Assembly: GCF_036884655.1 (NCBI RefSeq)
Contig: NC_088342.1
Location: forward strand, 17,547,501-17,611,500
DNA length: 64,000 nt
Reading direction: 5' to 3'
Origin: Musa acuminata AAA Group
Taxonomy: Eukaryota; Streptophyta; Magnoliopsida; Zingiberales; Musaceae
Within the stretch, counting starts at the first letter, position 1. The number at the start of each line of letters is the position of its first letter. Below, piece by piece: positions 1 to 10,909 of the stretch. A program made the position numbers and the translations under genes. The notes beneath the pieces were generated by a model that saw nothing but the letters and a program-made list of their open reading frames with translations, was not told the DNA's origin and made no database searches.

Positions 1-494
1 ATGGGCTTTTCAATCTGGCCCAATTCAGCCCTGTTAAGGGCCTAGTTGGCCCCTAATTAAGTTAGTGGGATTACCTCCCAATTCTAACTCAATCTACATT
101 CTAACTATAATAACTAAGACATAATCAAAGCAATCTTGTTCCGGTATATCAATTGCTTTTCCGGCGAGCTTCTAGCGATCTTTCGACGAACTCTCGGCAA
201 TGTTCCGGTGAACTCCCGGCAAGCTCCCAGACTTTACGACAAACTTCTTAGCAAGTTCCAACGAGCTTCTTTAGCAAGCTCCAAGACTTCTCGGTTGGTT
301 CTAGCAAAACTTCTGATGAACGTCCGGACTTCCGACAAACTCTTGAACTCTCAACGAAGTCTCAATCTTGACTCAGCACAACACTTGCTTTTTGTCTTAT
401 TGCTGCCGTAGTTAATCTTACACACTTTTCTTAATATATAGATTAGATCAAACAATTTACAATTTATTTCATCATCAAAATCCGAGATTCAATA
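1..494 (-). repeat. Element A 3' LTR, truncated by the window edge
   Basis: Matches the corresponding part of the right-hand LTR of A (41284 onward), including the segments around the phrases 'GGCCCAATTCAGCCCT' and 'GATTACCTCCCAATTCTAAC'. It ends with GAGATTCAATA, the reverse complement of the usual LTR start TGTTGAATCTC with one change at the terminal dinucleotide. The CCGG-rich U3 block typical of this family occupies about 155-330. A short frame here (136-411) is a chance reading of the U3 repeats. Confidence 0.85.
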
Positions 495-506
495 ATCTCC
501 TTTTTT
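495..506 (-). promoter_or_regulatory. Polypurine tract of element A
   Basis: Read on the minus strand this is an A-rich tract followed by GGAGAT, immediately 5' of the 3' LTR. It is the place where plus-strand DNA synthesis is primed in LTR elements. The tract is flanked by arms of the inverted repeat described in the findings (about 461-480 and 507-527). Confidence 0.7.
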
Positions 507-624
507 ATGATGACAATCAATTGATGACGGAGTTAACCTTAACTCACCCTATCTATATGCCATACTTGAGAAAATACATTATTGAATTCAAGACCTTTGA
601 ATTCAAGCATCAAACTGATAAGTT
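507..624 (-). other. Element A 3' non-coding tract, left remnant
   Basis: Short internal piece between the PPT of A and the insertion point of F. It continues at 17654 after the F insertion; the TSD AAGTT lies at 620-624 and 17649-17653. No reading frame of note. Confidence 0.75.
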
Positions 625-2001
625 TGTTGAATCTCGGATTTTGATGATAAAGTCAATTGTAATTTGTTTGATCTAATCTATATGTTGAGAAAAGTGTGAA
701 GGATTACCTACGATAGTAGTAGGACATAAAGCAGGTTTTGTACCAGTGTCAAGATCGAGATCACATTGGGAGTTCGAGAGTTCGTCGAAAGTCCGGACGT
801 TCGTCGGAAGTTTTGTCGGAACCAACCGAGAAGTCCAAAAGCTTGCCAAAGAAGCTCATCGGAACTTGCCAAGAAGATCATTGTAAAGTCCAGGAGCTTG
901 CCGGGAGTCCGCTAGAGCATTATCGAGAGTTCGTCGGATGTTCGCCGGAAGTACGCCGGAAGCTCGTCGGAAGAGCATTTAACGCATCAGAACAAGAAGA
1001 GCTGTGATCATGTCTTAATTATCGTAGTTAGAGCATAAATTAAGTTAGAATTGGGAGGTAATCCCACTAACTTAATTAGGGGCCAACTAGGCCCTTAACA
1101 GGGCTGAATTGGGCTGGATTGAATAGCCCAATTAGCCCCTAAAAACATGGCCGACGGTGGCACCACCTAGAAGACCCAGTCTCCCAGGTGGTCTAAGCAA
1201 TGGTACCACCCAAACTGGGTAGTGGTACTGCCAGCTGTTATTGCTGCCAGTGGTGGTATCGCCCCTGTCAAGCGGTGGTACTACCAAAGCTCGTTCTCCA
1301 AGCTCTATCAGGTAGTGGTACCGCCTATACTGAGTGGTAGTACCACCCAGACTAAGCGGTAGTACCACCCAGTGTCCGGTGTCAGGCGGTGGTATCGCTC
1401 AGTAATGGTGGTGGTATTGGAAATCCGGGAGTAGACACTTTTTGGCTCCATTTTTGAAGCTATTGGGGCCTATAAAAACCCCATCCTTTTCTGTATGAAA
1501 GGGCATGAAAACATTAAGATAATCTTGAGTTGTTGGGGCGTAAAAGTGTTATAAACAAGTGCTAGAGTCCTCCTCTCTTTCTATGTTTTGAGATCATTCA
1601 AGAGAGATGCGAGACTTGTAAGGGTTCTCTCCTAAACCTATGAAAAGGAGAAAGTGCTGCAAAAGGTAATTGGTCTTCAACTATTAAAGGAAGGCATGTA
1701 GTAGACGCCGGAGACCTCGTCGGAGGAGGAATCCAAAAGTGGATGTAGTTCACGTTGACCGAACCACTCTAAATTCTCTAAATTCCAGTTTGCTTTTCAT
1801 TAGTGCAATTTACTTTAAGTGCAAATCATTTCATAGCAAACTGCTTCTCCCCCTCATCTTACTTATGCTCTCATATGTTTCAAGTTGCTATCCTTCCGAT
1901 TCGATTTTCATTGGACATACGAAATATGTTATACGAAAATCAAAGAATTTTTCGCTGCACTAATTCACCCCCCCCTCTTAGTACCGCTCTTGATCCTAAC
2001 A
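625..2001 (+). repeat. Element F 5' LTR (1377 bp)
   Basis: Starts TGTTGAATCTCGG and ends CTTGATCCTAACA, two bases before a PBS. U3 contains a CCGGAAG-rich block (about 770-975) and a palindromic GGTACC/CCACCGCC cluster (about 1150-1410). A TATA box lies at 1469-1478. The 3' end has the family hairpin: GCACTAA, a C-rich loop, then TTAGTA (one mismatch in the stem). Belongs to the short LTR class that lacks the roughly 330-bp head block seen in B, C, D, E, G and I. Confidence 0.92.
1469..1478 (+). promoter_or_regulatory. TATA box of the F 5' LTR
   Basis: CCTATAAAAA directly after GGGG, at the same relative place as CCTATAAATA in other LTRs of the window (for example 23225, 24932, 56508). It follows the palindromic U3 cluster and marks the likely U3/R boundary region. 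Confidence 0.7.
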
Positions 2002-2003
2002 AT

Positions 2004-2015
2004 TGGTATCAGAGC
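2004..2015 (+). promoter_or_regulatory. Primer binding site of element F
   Basis: TGGTATCAGAGC, complementary to the 3' end of plant initiator Met-tRNA, two bases downstream of the LTR end. It fixes the LTR boundary and the plus orientation. Confidence 0.92.
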
Positions 2016-2051
2016 AAGGTTCACTCTCGTTTGATTTAAAACCCAAAAGAG

Positions 2052-3780
2052 ATGACATTTGATGGCAACCTAGAGGGCCATTAAATTACACATCCACCCA
2101 TGTTCAATGGGACGGATTACATATATTGGAAGACTAGAATGAGGATCTTCCTAATTTCAATAGATTTCGAATTATGAAATATTATAGAAAATAGTTTTCA
2201 AAAGTCTTCTCTTCTAATGAACGATTGGAATGAATTGGTGAAGAAGACTTTCGCTTTAAACGCAAAGGCTATGAATGCCTTATTTTGTGCATTAGATAAA
2301 AATGAGTTTAATCGAGTATTAGTTTGTGAAATAACTTTTGACATTTGGCACAGACTCGAAATGACTCATGCAGGCACTAGTAGAGTGAAGGAGTAAAAAA
2401 TTAATCTTTTAGTGTATTTTTATTAGTTGTTTCAAATGAAACTGAGTGAGACCATTGGAGACATGTACACTCGATTTACGGATGTTGTCAATGGTCTAAA
2501 AGGATTTGGTAAAGGTTTCTCAGATTTTGAATTAGTTAATAAGATTTTAAGATCCCTTCTAAAAAGTTGGGATCCTAAAGTAACGACCATTCAAGAGGCC
2601 AAAGATCTAAATAATTTTCCTCTTGAAGAATTAATTGGATCACTAATGACCTATGAAATGACATGTAAAGCTCATGAAGTGCTTGAGGACACCCTTCCAA
2701 AGAACAATAAGGACATAGAACTGAGAACACAAGAATACCACTTGAAAGAAAACTCAAGTAATGAGGACTTTGATGATGACTTGGCACTCTTAACAAAGAA
2801 GTTCAAAAGATTCATAAAAAGAAATAAATTTAAAAATGATACTAAAAATAAATTTGAACCTAAGAAAGAACAAGTGATATGCTACGAATGCAAGAAGCCG
2901 GGATACTACAAGAGCGAATGTCCCTAAGCTAAGAAGAGGACACCAAAGAAGAAGGCTCTCAAAGCAACATGGGATGACTCAAGTGCATCCGAAGAAGAGG
3001 AGCCAACCAACACCGAGCAAGTTGCTCACTATGCACTAATGGTCATTGGAGATGAGGTAACAAGTTTAATTGATGCAAATTTATCATTTGATAAACTATC
3101 AAGTGTTTTTCATGAATTGTTCGATGAATATAGAATATTGAGTAAAAAGTACAACTCTTTGAAAAAGGAACATGCTTCTCTTATTAGCGACTTTGATATA
3201 GCAAAGATTGAGCATGAAAATAGCTAAGCTTCCTGCACAAAATGCCATGAACTAGAAATACTTCAAAAGGAAAACTTGCCACTCAAAGAAACCTTGAAGA
3301 AATTTGAGGATGGTAGCAAGTCCTTGAACATCATCCTTCCCAATAAGGGTCACATTCATAAAAAAGGTGGAATCAGATTTGTGAGTAGCTCTCACCAAAA
3401 TCCAACCACCTTTATTAAAGGCCCTACCTTGTATGTATCACCTCACACCAAATGCAACTTTTGTTGCAAACATGGACATGTTGCGTACAAATGTCTATTC
3501 AAGAGATATAGTCCACATAAATTGACTTAGGTTCCTAAAAGAACCTCAAATGACTCAATGCAATATGATAAGCTAAGTAGATCGATTTTTTAGGCACCCA
3601 AGGTCAAATGGGTACCTAAAAATCATCTTTTTTTTATAGAAAAATGTACCATCACAAGCTAGGAGCAAGAGATGATACTTTGATTTTGGATGCCCAAGGC
3701 TTATGACCAAAGATCCAAAATAACTCATAAAGCTCTCTAGCCAAAATAATAAAAAGAGGATCATAAGAATTAAAAATGTT
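2052..3780 (+). pseudogene. gag: Element F gag and start of protease, degenerate
   Basis: Copia-type Gag (UBN2/Retrotran_gag_2 family). From the presumed ATG at 2052 the frame holds the conserved N-terminal FNGTDY and YWKTRMR motifs but meets stops early (for example TAA in the eleventh codon). The best open part is 2427-2927. It ends in a zinc knuckle whose histidine is replaced: CYECKKPGYYKSEC, where CCHC knuckles have H at the first of the two tyrosines. A coiled-coil-like stretch follows (3039-3227), then a second, intact-looking CX2CX4HX4C knuckle near 3450-3495 (CNFC...HVAYKC). After 3590 there is the KVKWVPKN linker and a decayed protease region; sequence homologous to pol stops near 3780. 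No function is expected. Confidence 0.85.
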
Positions 3781-4315
3781 AGTTACAAAATGATACTTAT
3801 AAGATCATAATGCAATAATTATTTGAAATCTTATGTGATAAACACTTGATCTTGATCTCTCAAACCTAAGAATTCTTATGCATAAGTTCACTTTCTCACT
3901 TCTTCCGGATTTCTAAATTTCTCGGATACATTCCCTCAATTTTTTTTAATCGAATTCTATCCAACACGATCATGAATTTGTTAAATTTTGTTTTCAGACT
4001 TTTCTTGATTCTTTGGATCACTCACTTAAATCATGATCATATAGTATGCGCAATGAGCCATATACATTTTTCCATATGAGTTGTTACGATGCTTGCGTAC
4101 AAATTTTATATTGTGAATCATGAAATTATAGTATGCGTTTGTTTTATATATACGAGTTCTATATAATGTTTAAGTATGGTATGCATTTTATGTGATGAAT
4201 CATAAACATACAATCTTCAATACGAATCTTCTCCTCTTATGATGTGAATTTTACATGATGATGTAAATAAGGTTGTGTGCTTCACAACAATAAAAATCTT
4301 GCAAAATTGGAATCA
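3781..4315 (+). other. Element F internal non-coding tract
   Basis: AT-rich stretch with no frame or domain I can recognise. By position it replaces the missing pol of F. It leads into the GC-rich array at 4316. Confidence 0.5.
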
Positions 4316-4782
4316 CCTATGACAGCAACACACACCAATGTGAGCAGTGCTCACTACCTGCAGGCGATGGCACCGCCCAGCTGGCGGTAGCACCTCCAGT
4401 TGTCACGGGTTACGGGCGGTGGCATCGCTCAGCTGGCGGTAGCACCGCCAGTTGTCACGGGTGGCAGGCGGTAGCATCGCCCAACTAGCGGTGCCACCGT
4501 CCGCAACCTCTGCCCTATAAAAAGGCACTTAGGGCCGGCAGTAGAACTGACCCCAAGCCCTCCTACATTCATCCAAACACCTCTAAACACCTCTCCACCC
4601 CTTATTCTCCTTGATCCTCCTCTAGAAACTCTAGGAAACCCTCCTCTTCTTCAAATCCAAGGATCAATCTCAATCTTTCAAGAAGATCACTGCAAGGGTA
4701 ATTCGCAAACCTCTTCTTTTAATTTATTGATAGATCTTGCATCTTATGTGTAGTTCTTGGTATCATTTATGTGTTTAGTCCC
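4316..4782 (+). promoter_or_regulatory. U3-like repeat array, TATA box and leader in front of the second ORF of F
   Basis: About 4370-4500 carries tandem copies of GGCGGTAGCACCGCC and GTTGTCACGGGT, the same kind of CG-rich palindromic motif that precedes TATA in the LTRs. A TATA box CCCTATAAAA lies at 4513-4522, followed by a C-rich leader and the ATG at 4783. This looks like a separate promoter for the PF20167-like ORF. It could instead be the tail of a foreign LTR brought in with that ORF; the sequence TTGGTATCAT at about 4757 resembles a decayed PBS, which would favour this second reading. Confidence 0.55.
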
Positions 4783-4806
4783 ATGGCTTCTAGAAGATCC
4801 TATAAG
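4783..4806 (+). pseudogene. Second ORF of F, first fragment (ATG and eight codons)
   Basis: ATG at 4783 begins a frame (MASRRSYK) that runs into the LTR of element G at 4807. The same frame resumes just behind the other LTR of G at about 12505. The 5-bp flanks of G are ATAAG (4802-4806) and CTAAG (12500-12504), one mismatch, as expected for an aged TSD. Confidence 0.75.
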
Positions 4807-6400
4807 TGTTAGGATCGGAGCGGCACTAAGAGGGGGGGGGGTGAATTAGTGCAGCGGATTAAAACTTCGGTTTCGACAAATCTTTCGTACGATAAGAATG
4901 GAACTTGAAAAGCTAAACTTGAAAGCGTATTCTTAAAGTTGTGCAGCAAAGGTAATAAGGAACTAAAGCATGTAAGAAGGTTTGCAGTAATGTAAATAGC
5001 AATAATGAAATGCAAACCAGAGATTACGTCGATTTTAAAGTGGTTCGGTCAAATGACCTACATCCACTTGCGAGGCCCCTCTTCGATGAGGCTCCCACCT
5101 TCCACTAGCAAATCTCTTGAAATGGAAGGGCAAATACCCCTCTTACAACCTTTTACAAGCAGTTCAACCTCTTATAAATTTTCAGCAAGAAAGAATGAGG
5201 AGAACTCTAGCAAATTGAAAACAAGAAAGGCAAAGACTCTTCTAAGACTTTTCTCTCAATCACTTGCTGCACAAAAGTTGTATTCTTAGCTGAGACTTGA
5301 GGGGTATTTATAGGCCTCAAGAGGATTCAAATTTGGGCTCCAAAAATTTGAATTCTCTTATGTTCCTGATGCTGGCGGTGCCACCGCCCAGCGTTCGGGT
5401 GCTGGGCGGTGCAACCGCCCAGCCCAGGAGGTGTCACCGCCCAGCTCTCGGGTGCTGGGCGGTGCCACCGCCCAGCCTAGGCGGTGCCACCGCCTAGGCC
5501 AAATCAGCTCACTGGTTGGGCTCCAAACTTGGCCCAAACCAGTCCGAACTCGGGCCCAATTGGCCCCTACTTGGGTTATAGGATTAACACCTAATCCTAA
5601 CCCTAATTAACGTGCTAACTACGAATTTAAAGACATTTTATAAGCTATTACAAAGTCCGTAAGTCAAGACTTCTTCCGGCGAGCTTCCGGCGAACTTCCG
5701 ACGGTTTTCCGATAAACTCTCGGAAACCATTCTGCGGACTCCCGGCAAGCTCCTAGACTTCACGATTTGATCTTGACGAGTTCCAACGAGCTTCTTCGGC
5801 AACCTCCGATCTTTCTCGGCGAGCTTCGTGAACTTCCAACGAACCTTCCGGCGAGCTTCCGAAAAACCCTTCGGCAAGCTCCCTACTCATTCTCGGCTAG
5901 TTCCGGCAGCATTCCCGACGAACCTTCGGACTTCCGTCGAACTCTCGAACTCGCAATGAATCCTTCGCGCTTGATTCCAGCACTTTGTTTCGCTTTATGT
6001 CTTCATCGTTATCGTAGTTTATCTTGCACACACAAACCAAAAACTCTACTCCGATCTAGACAATTATTATAAAGCGAATTGACATTCTGTTGCCCGGCAC
6101 GTCATTGGTTGGCGCTTCGTCCGATTCTTCGACGCATCGTCCTCTCTTGCGGCTTGTTGCCCAATCAGCGGTTGACCTCCGCAACGCCGATATCCTTGGC
6201 GCAATTCCGCTCTTGGCCCGATGCCCGACGTCTGAAGCCTTCTGCCATCTAATATCCTAACGTGATCTCCTCCGGCGCAACGTCAATTCCTCCTGCCTTA
6301 ATTATCTAATCCTGATCGAGTAGACCTGCATCACTCAAAATGCAGTTAAACATAAACATAATTATCAATTGGTTTCATCATCAAAATACGAGATTCAACA
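4807..6400 (-). repeat. Element G 3' LTR (1594 bp)
   Basis: Begins TGTTAGGATCGG and ends GAGATTCAACA in plus-strand reading, the reverse of the family termini. Contains the poly-C hairpin (as poly-G near 4838), TATA box (reverse of CCTATAAATA near 5308), palindromic GGCGGTGCCACCGCC cluster (about 5370-5500), CCGG-rich block (about 5675-5950) and the extra head block (about 6015-6330). Confidence 0.92.
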
Positions 6401-6416
6401 ATCTCCCCCTTTTTGA
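6401..6416 (-). promoter_or_regulatory. Polypurine tract of element G
   Basis: On the minus strand AAAAAGGGGGAGAT touches the LTR start. It sits inside an inverted repeat whose arms are 6364-6386 and 6411-6434. Further PPT-like copies lie upstream in the element at 6611-6627, 7133-7150, 7437-7450 and 7919-7937. Confidence 0.85.
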
Positions 6417-9400
6417 TGATGACAACCAATTGATGACGGAGTTAAACTTGACTCCCGGAGTTTAAACAAACTCCCCCTATCAATATGCCATATTGATAGA
6501 ACCTTGAATTCAAACTGAATTCAAGTCATTGCAATATTCATCATGAATACTTGCAACACATCATCATGAACATATGCATAAACTTATGCATATCATGTCA
6601 TCAACATACTTCTCCCCCTTTGTCATCAACAAAAAGGAGAAGTACAACTATTCTTTGTGTTTGTTATATGGGTTCAACTTATTGCATGAAAAACATAATA
6701 TCAAGTTTTATCATCATGCAATCTAACGATTAAAGATGTGTAAGTTTAGAATGTTTGGTCTTCTTGAGATAGCTATTGATTGCTTGTCTTTAGACTACTA
6801 GCTAGCAGTTTTCACGATATGCAAGTTGCAAGCTAGCAAATTTTTGCTTCCTTTGCAATGTTTGAGCTAGCAATTTTTCTTCTATAGTAAGTTAGCATAT
6901 TTTGCATTTTGAGATAGCAACTATTTGCTTCTCTTTAGACTATAAGCTAGCAATTTTTACGATATGCAAGTTTTACTACATACAAGTTAGCAAAAAATTA
7001 TGAAAGCAAATACAAGATAGCTTTCTTGTGTAAGCTCATGATTCTTGCTTCTTATTGCAATGTGCAAGTTGCAAGTTTTGCTTCTTTTGCAATGTGCAAG
7101 TTTTCAAATTTTGCATCTTGAGCGAACAATATTTCTCCCCCTTTGTCATTGTCAAAAAGAAAAGAAGAATACAATTTTGTAGTTCTTTTTCCTTTTACAA
7201 CGATTTCAAAATCATGACAAAGGATGAATAATCAAGTTATGAATGTCAAGATAATTTTTCATCATGAATATTTTATCATTGCATGCATCATTATCATAAG
7301 TTGAAGTATTACATGCATAATATCAGATCATCAGTCATAATTACATTAATGTTTCAATATAGCAATTTCTTCTCAGAATGTGTAACTTAGCACTCGTTGC
7401 TTCTCTTGATATTTGCGAGCTAGCTAGCAAAATTTGCTCCCCCTATGTCATTATCAAATAGAAGGGAATAACAATACAATAGTGTAATTCATTTCCCTTT
7501 ACTATAATCTTCAAAACATGACAAGGGTTAAGTGTCAATCTTATTTGTGCATCATTATATTTTCAAATTAAAATATGCATATTTTCAAAAACCTTATATT
7601 TCATTTATGCATGATATTGAATAAATCGATCGACATTATGAGGATATCATACATGATACTAAAATTTTTAACTATTTATCAATATTTTGATCATGGTACC
7701 AAACAATCATCATTTAGAGCATTCATGATACAAAACATTAAATCAACATTTATCATTTTAGCAACAACTCATAGCATTTTAAATCATGATTTACATCATA
7801 TGCAATACATCACATCATAATTAGAAAGCACAAGTATTGCATGCATCATTACAAATCATAAATGTTTCATGATGGTATAAATTTTGTCAAATTATATCCT
7901 ACCATGCATGATCAAAACTTCTCCCCGTTTTATCATTGAAAACAAGAAAGAAGTAGGGAAGAGCATAAAAGTGTAAAATATTTCAATCATTTCAAGGCAT
8001 TTATATCATACATATAAAGAAATCATATCATCAAAGATAAGACCATTTGAATACTAAAAGACATGATTCATTTTATCAAATCTCTTCCTTTTATAAATAA
8101 CAAAAATTGTAGGTGTACAAAGAAGAGATTGTGATTAAAAAAGAATCTCAAGTAGTAAATCCAAGAAATCAAGATCATAATTTAAATACAAACTCATTCA
8201 AATTCAAATCGTCAAATTCATCAAAATCTCAACATTACTTTCAAGTGATTCAAAATGGTATACATAGATTTATCATAATAATCATCAAGATCAATAAGAT
8301 AAAGAAAAATAAATTTTCAAGGAAAAAATATTTTTCTCTTTTTAGTTGTTTCAATTCATATGATTTTATTTCATTTATGCCAAATAAAAACATGTATCAT
8401 GTTTAAAACCAAAAGTGTAAGATTTATTACAACAAAGATCAATAAGGCACTTCCATTATAGTAAAAATCAATAATCCGTAAATCGCAAGATTCATGATGC
8501 ATAATTTTAAAATTTATTAAGCATGATCATTATGCATGACACTAAAACATGGTTTCAAAATGTTTAATATTTTCATTACACAATTTCATCATTATGCATC
8601 ATCATATTTTCAATTTCGAACATGCACAATTTCAAAACTATATCTTTTATTTTTCATGCATGATACAAATAACTCAATCATCAATATCGGCATATCATAC
8701 ATGATATTCAAGCATTCATGATAAATCATTTTGGCAACATGACCATAGCTATTCAAATGATAGTATCTAAATGTCAAAATTCATTACATCCTATCATGCA
8801 TGATCATTAACTTCTTATTTGAATTTCATGCATTATTTCGTTTCATCACATAAGGAATATCAAGAAGAGTTATTGGGTGATGAGATAAATATTTCATGAG
8901 TACAAGGAATTGCATAAAAATCATATCATGAAAAGATAATAATAGAAGACACGTTTTGTTTTGAAAAATCTCCTCTTAAATAATCAAGGAAAAATCTTAG
9001 GAGATCATGATATAGATAAAATTCATTCAATCTTAGAATAAGATATTAATTCAAGCATATAAAATTTCTCAATTCATTATGAATCATAAAAAGAATTGTG
9101 GTTCCAAAATATCACGATTCATTTAGGAAAATTTTCTCTTTAGTGCACGATAAGAAGAAATATAGCAATGATACCAATCATAATTCATTTGGATAATAGA
9201 TGCTAAAAAGGAACATTGAGGATACAAGATCTTGATTTTTATAGAGTAAATCTCATTCAAATTCAAATCATCAAATCAAAATCATTTTCAAGATATTCAT
9301 AAAAAGATGATAAAATAGATTCATCAAACCAAGAATTTTCAAGAAAAATACTTTTATCTATTTAGTAGTTTCATATAAGTATGCCTTTGTCCTTTTTGTG

Positions 9401-9929
9401 CCAAAAAATATATATATATCATCAATCATTTAGGATCGAAAAATAAATTTCTTCATAACAACCATCAAGATCATTATGTATAACTTTTAAAATCTCATGC
9501 ATAAAATGGTATTAAAACATTTAATATTTTCATTCCATCATTTTGCATTTTTATTGAACATAATTTTGAATGATTCTTATAGATAACTAAAACTTCTTTA
9601 GTTTTAATTTATATGATTGACTTTATCTTAGCATGCTCAAATTTTGTTCATATGTCAAAACCATACATCATGTTTGAAAACCAAAGACAAGGTTCATAAA
9701 AAAAAAAAAAAATCATCAACCCTTCCTTTCAAAAGTCATGCATCGTCATTGAAACTCAATATAGAAATCGTCAAAATACACATTCTTGCTCTCAAGCACA
9801 TACATAAGATTAATCTTACTAGGTGTATAAGCATTAGATTTATATCTAACATTTTATTGCATTAACATAACACATGTAATTTTCAAGAAAATTAATCCTA
9901 AACTAAATTAAAAATAACTCATGAAAGTA
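6417..9929 (-). other. Element G 3' non-coding tract with repeated PPT and GCTAGC modules
   Basis: About 3.5 kb, AT-rich, no coding frame that I trust. It holds four extra copies of a CTCCCCCTTTGTCAT-type tract (reverse of the PPT) and many copies of a GCTAGC-containing module (6790-7100, 7425). The middle is rich in CATGAT/ATCATG words. The same architecture recurs in B, C and I. Confidence 0.75.
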
Positions 9930-10859
9930 TTATGTAATTTCGAAATAAATTAGGGGGATTTCGATTACCTCATTGTTGAAAGTGGTTGAGGCGTAGTTTG
10001 CCACCTCGCCTTTCTTGATTTTCTCCTCGTCTTCGGAAGAGCTCAATTCATCCCAATTTTTATTCTTCTTGCGTTCAAAGCAAGTAGTTCCATTCTTTTT
10101 TCTTTTTAATTTTTGTTTCATTTGTAGTTTAAGTTCATCATCACTTGAGCTTATGCTCGAGTGGTCTTCATGTGTTCTATGTCCGAAATCCTTCCTGTCC
10201 TTTGGAAGGTGGTTCAAGTGTTCATTGTGTTCATCATGTGCATTGCGCACCATTTCATATGTCATCAATGAGTCGAGAAGTTCTTCAAGTGGAAAAATAT
10301 TTAAATCTTTTGTTTCTTGTATTGCCGTTACTTTTGAATCCCAAGCTTTAGAAAGTGATCGTAAAACTTTATTAACAAGTTCAAAATTCGAGAAACATTT
10401 GCCAAGAGCTTGTAAACCATTGACGACATCCGTAAAACGGGTGTACATGTCAACAATAGTTTCGCTCGGCTTCATTTGAAAAAGCTCGAAATCATGCATT
10501 AAAATGTTGACTTTCAAGTCTTTGATTCTACTAGTTCCCTCGTGCGTGATTTCAAGTGTTCGCCAAATATCAAAAGCCGTTTTGCACGTTGAAATCCGAT
10601 TGAACTCATTTTTGTCCAAAGCACAAAATAAGGCATTCATAGCCTTTGCGTTTAAAGAAAACATCTTCTTCTCCAAATCATTCCAATGGTTCATTGGAAG
10701 AGAAGACATTTCAAATCCATTTTCGACTATGTGCCATAAATTCAAATCCAAAGAAAGTAAGAAAACTCTCATTCGAGTTTTCCAATAAGTGTAATCTGTC
10801 CCATTGAAAAAGGGAGGACAAATGAGAGAGTGACCCTCTTGAAAGCCGTAAAGAGCCAT
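9930..10859 (-). CDS. gag: Gag protein of element G (309 aa, zinc knuckle missing)
   Basis: Open copia-type Gag (UBN2/Retrotran_gag_2 family). The ATG at 10859 is 37 bases behind the PBS and gives the conserved start MALYGFQEGHS. Motifs in order: FNGTDYTYWKTRMR (about residues 19-32), LNAKAMNALFCALDKNEF (about 69-86), FDIWRTLEITHEGTSR (about 95-110), VDMYTRFTDVVNGL (about 135-148) and PLEELLDSLMTYEM (about 187-200). The C-terminal part is charged and Ser/Glu rich. Where autonomous relatives have a CCHC knuckle, this protein reads CFERKKNKNWDE, so three of the four zinc ligands are gone; a stop follows the sequence IYFEIT. It would form particles or join those of a helper; how it packages RNA without the knuckle is unclear. 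Confidence 0.9.
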   Translation of the reverse strand: MALYGFQEGHSLICPPFFNGTDYTYWKTRMRVFLLSLDLNLWHIVENGFEMSSLPMNHWNDLEKKMFSLNAKAMNALFCALDKNEFNRISTCKTAFDIWRTLEITHEGTSRIKDLKVNILMHDFELFQMKPSETIVDMYTRFTDVVNGLQALGKCFSNFELVNKVLRSLSKAWDSKVTAIQETKDLNIFPLEELLDSLMTYEMVRNAHDEHNEHLNHLPKDRKDFGHRTHEDHSSISSSDDELKLQMKQKLKRKKNGTTCFERKKNKNWDELSSSEDEEKIKKGEVANYASTTFNNEVIEIPLIYFEIT

Positions 10860-10895
10860 TTCTATTTGGGTGTTAAACCAAGGTAGAAAAATGTG

Positions 10896-10907
10896 GCTCT
10901 GATACCA
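10896..10907 (-). promoter_or_regulatory. Primer binding site of element G
   Basis: Reverse complement of TGGTATCAGAGC, two bases from the LTR edge. Pairs with initiator Met-tRNA. Confidence 0.92.
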
Positions 10908-10909
10908 AT

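Noticed and set aside
4809..6072. Frames of 66-101 codons inside the G LTR (repeated at 10912-12120)
   Set aside because: Present only because the LTR is duplicated; they overlap each other on both strands and have no protein features.
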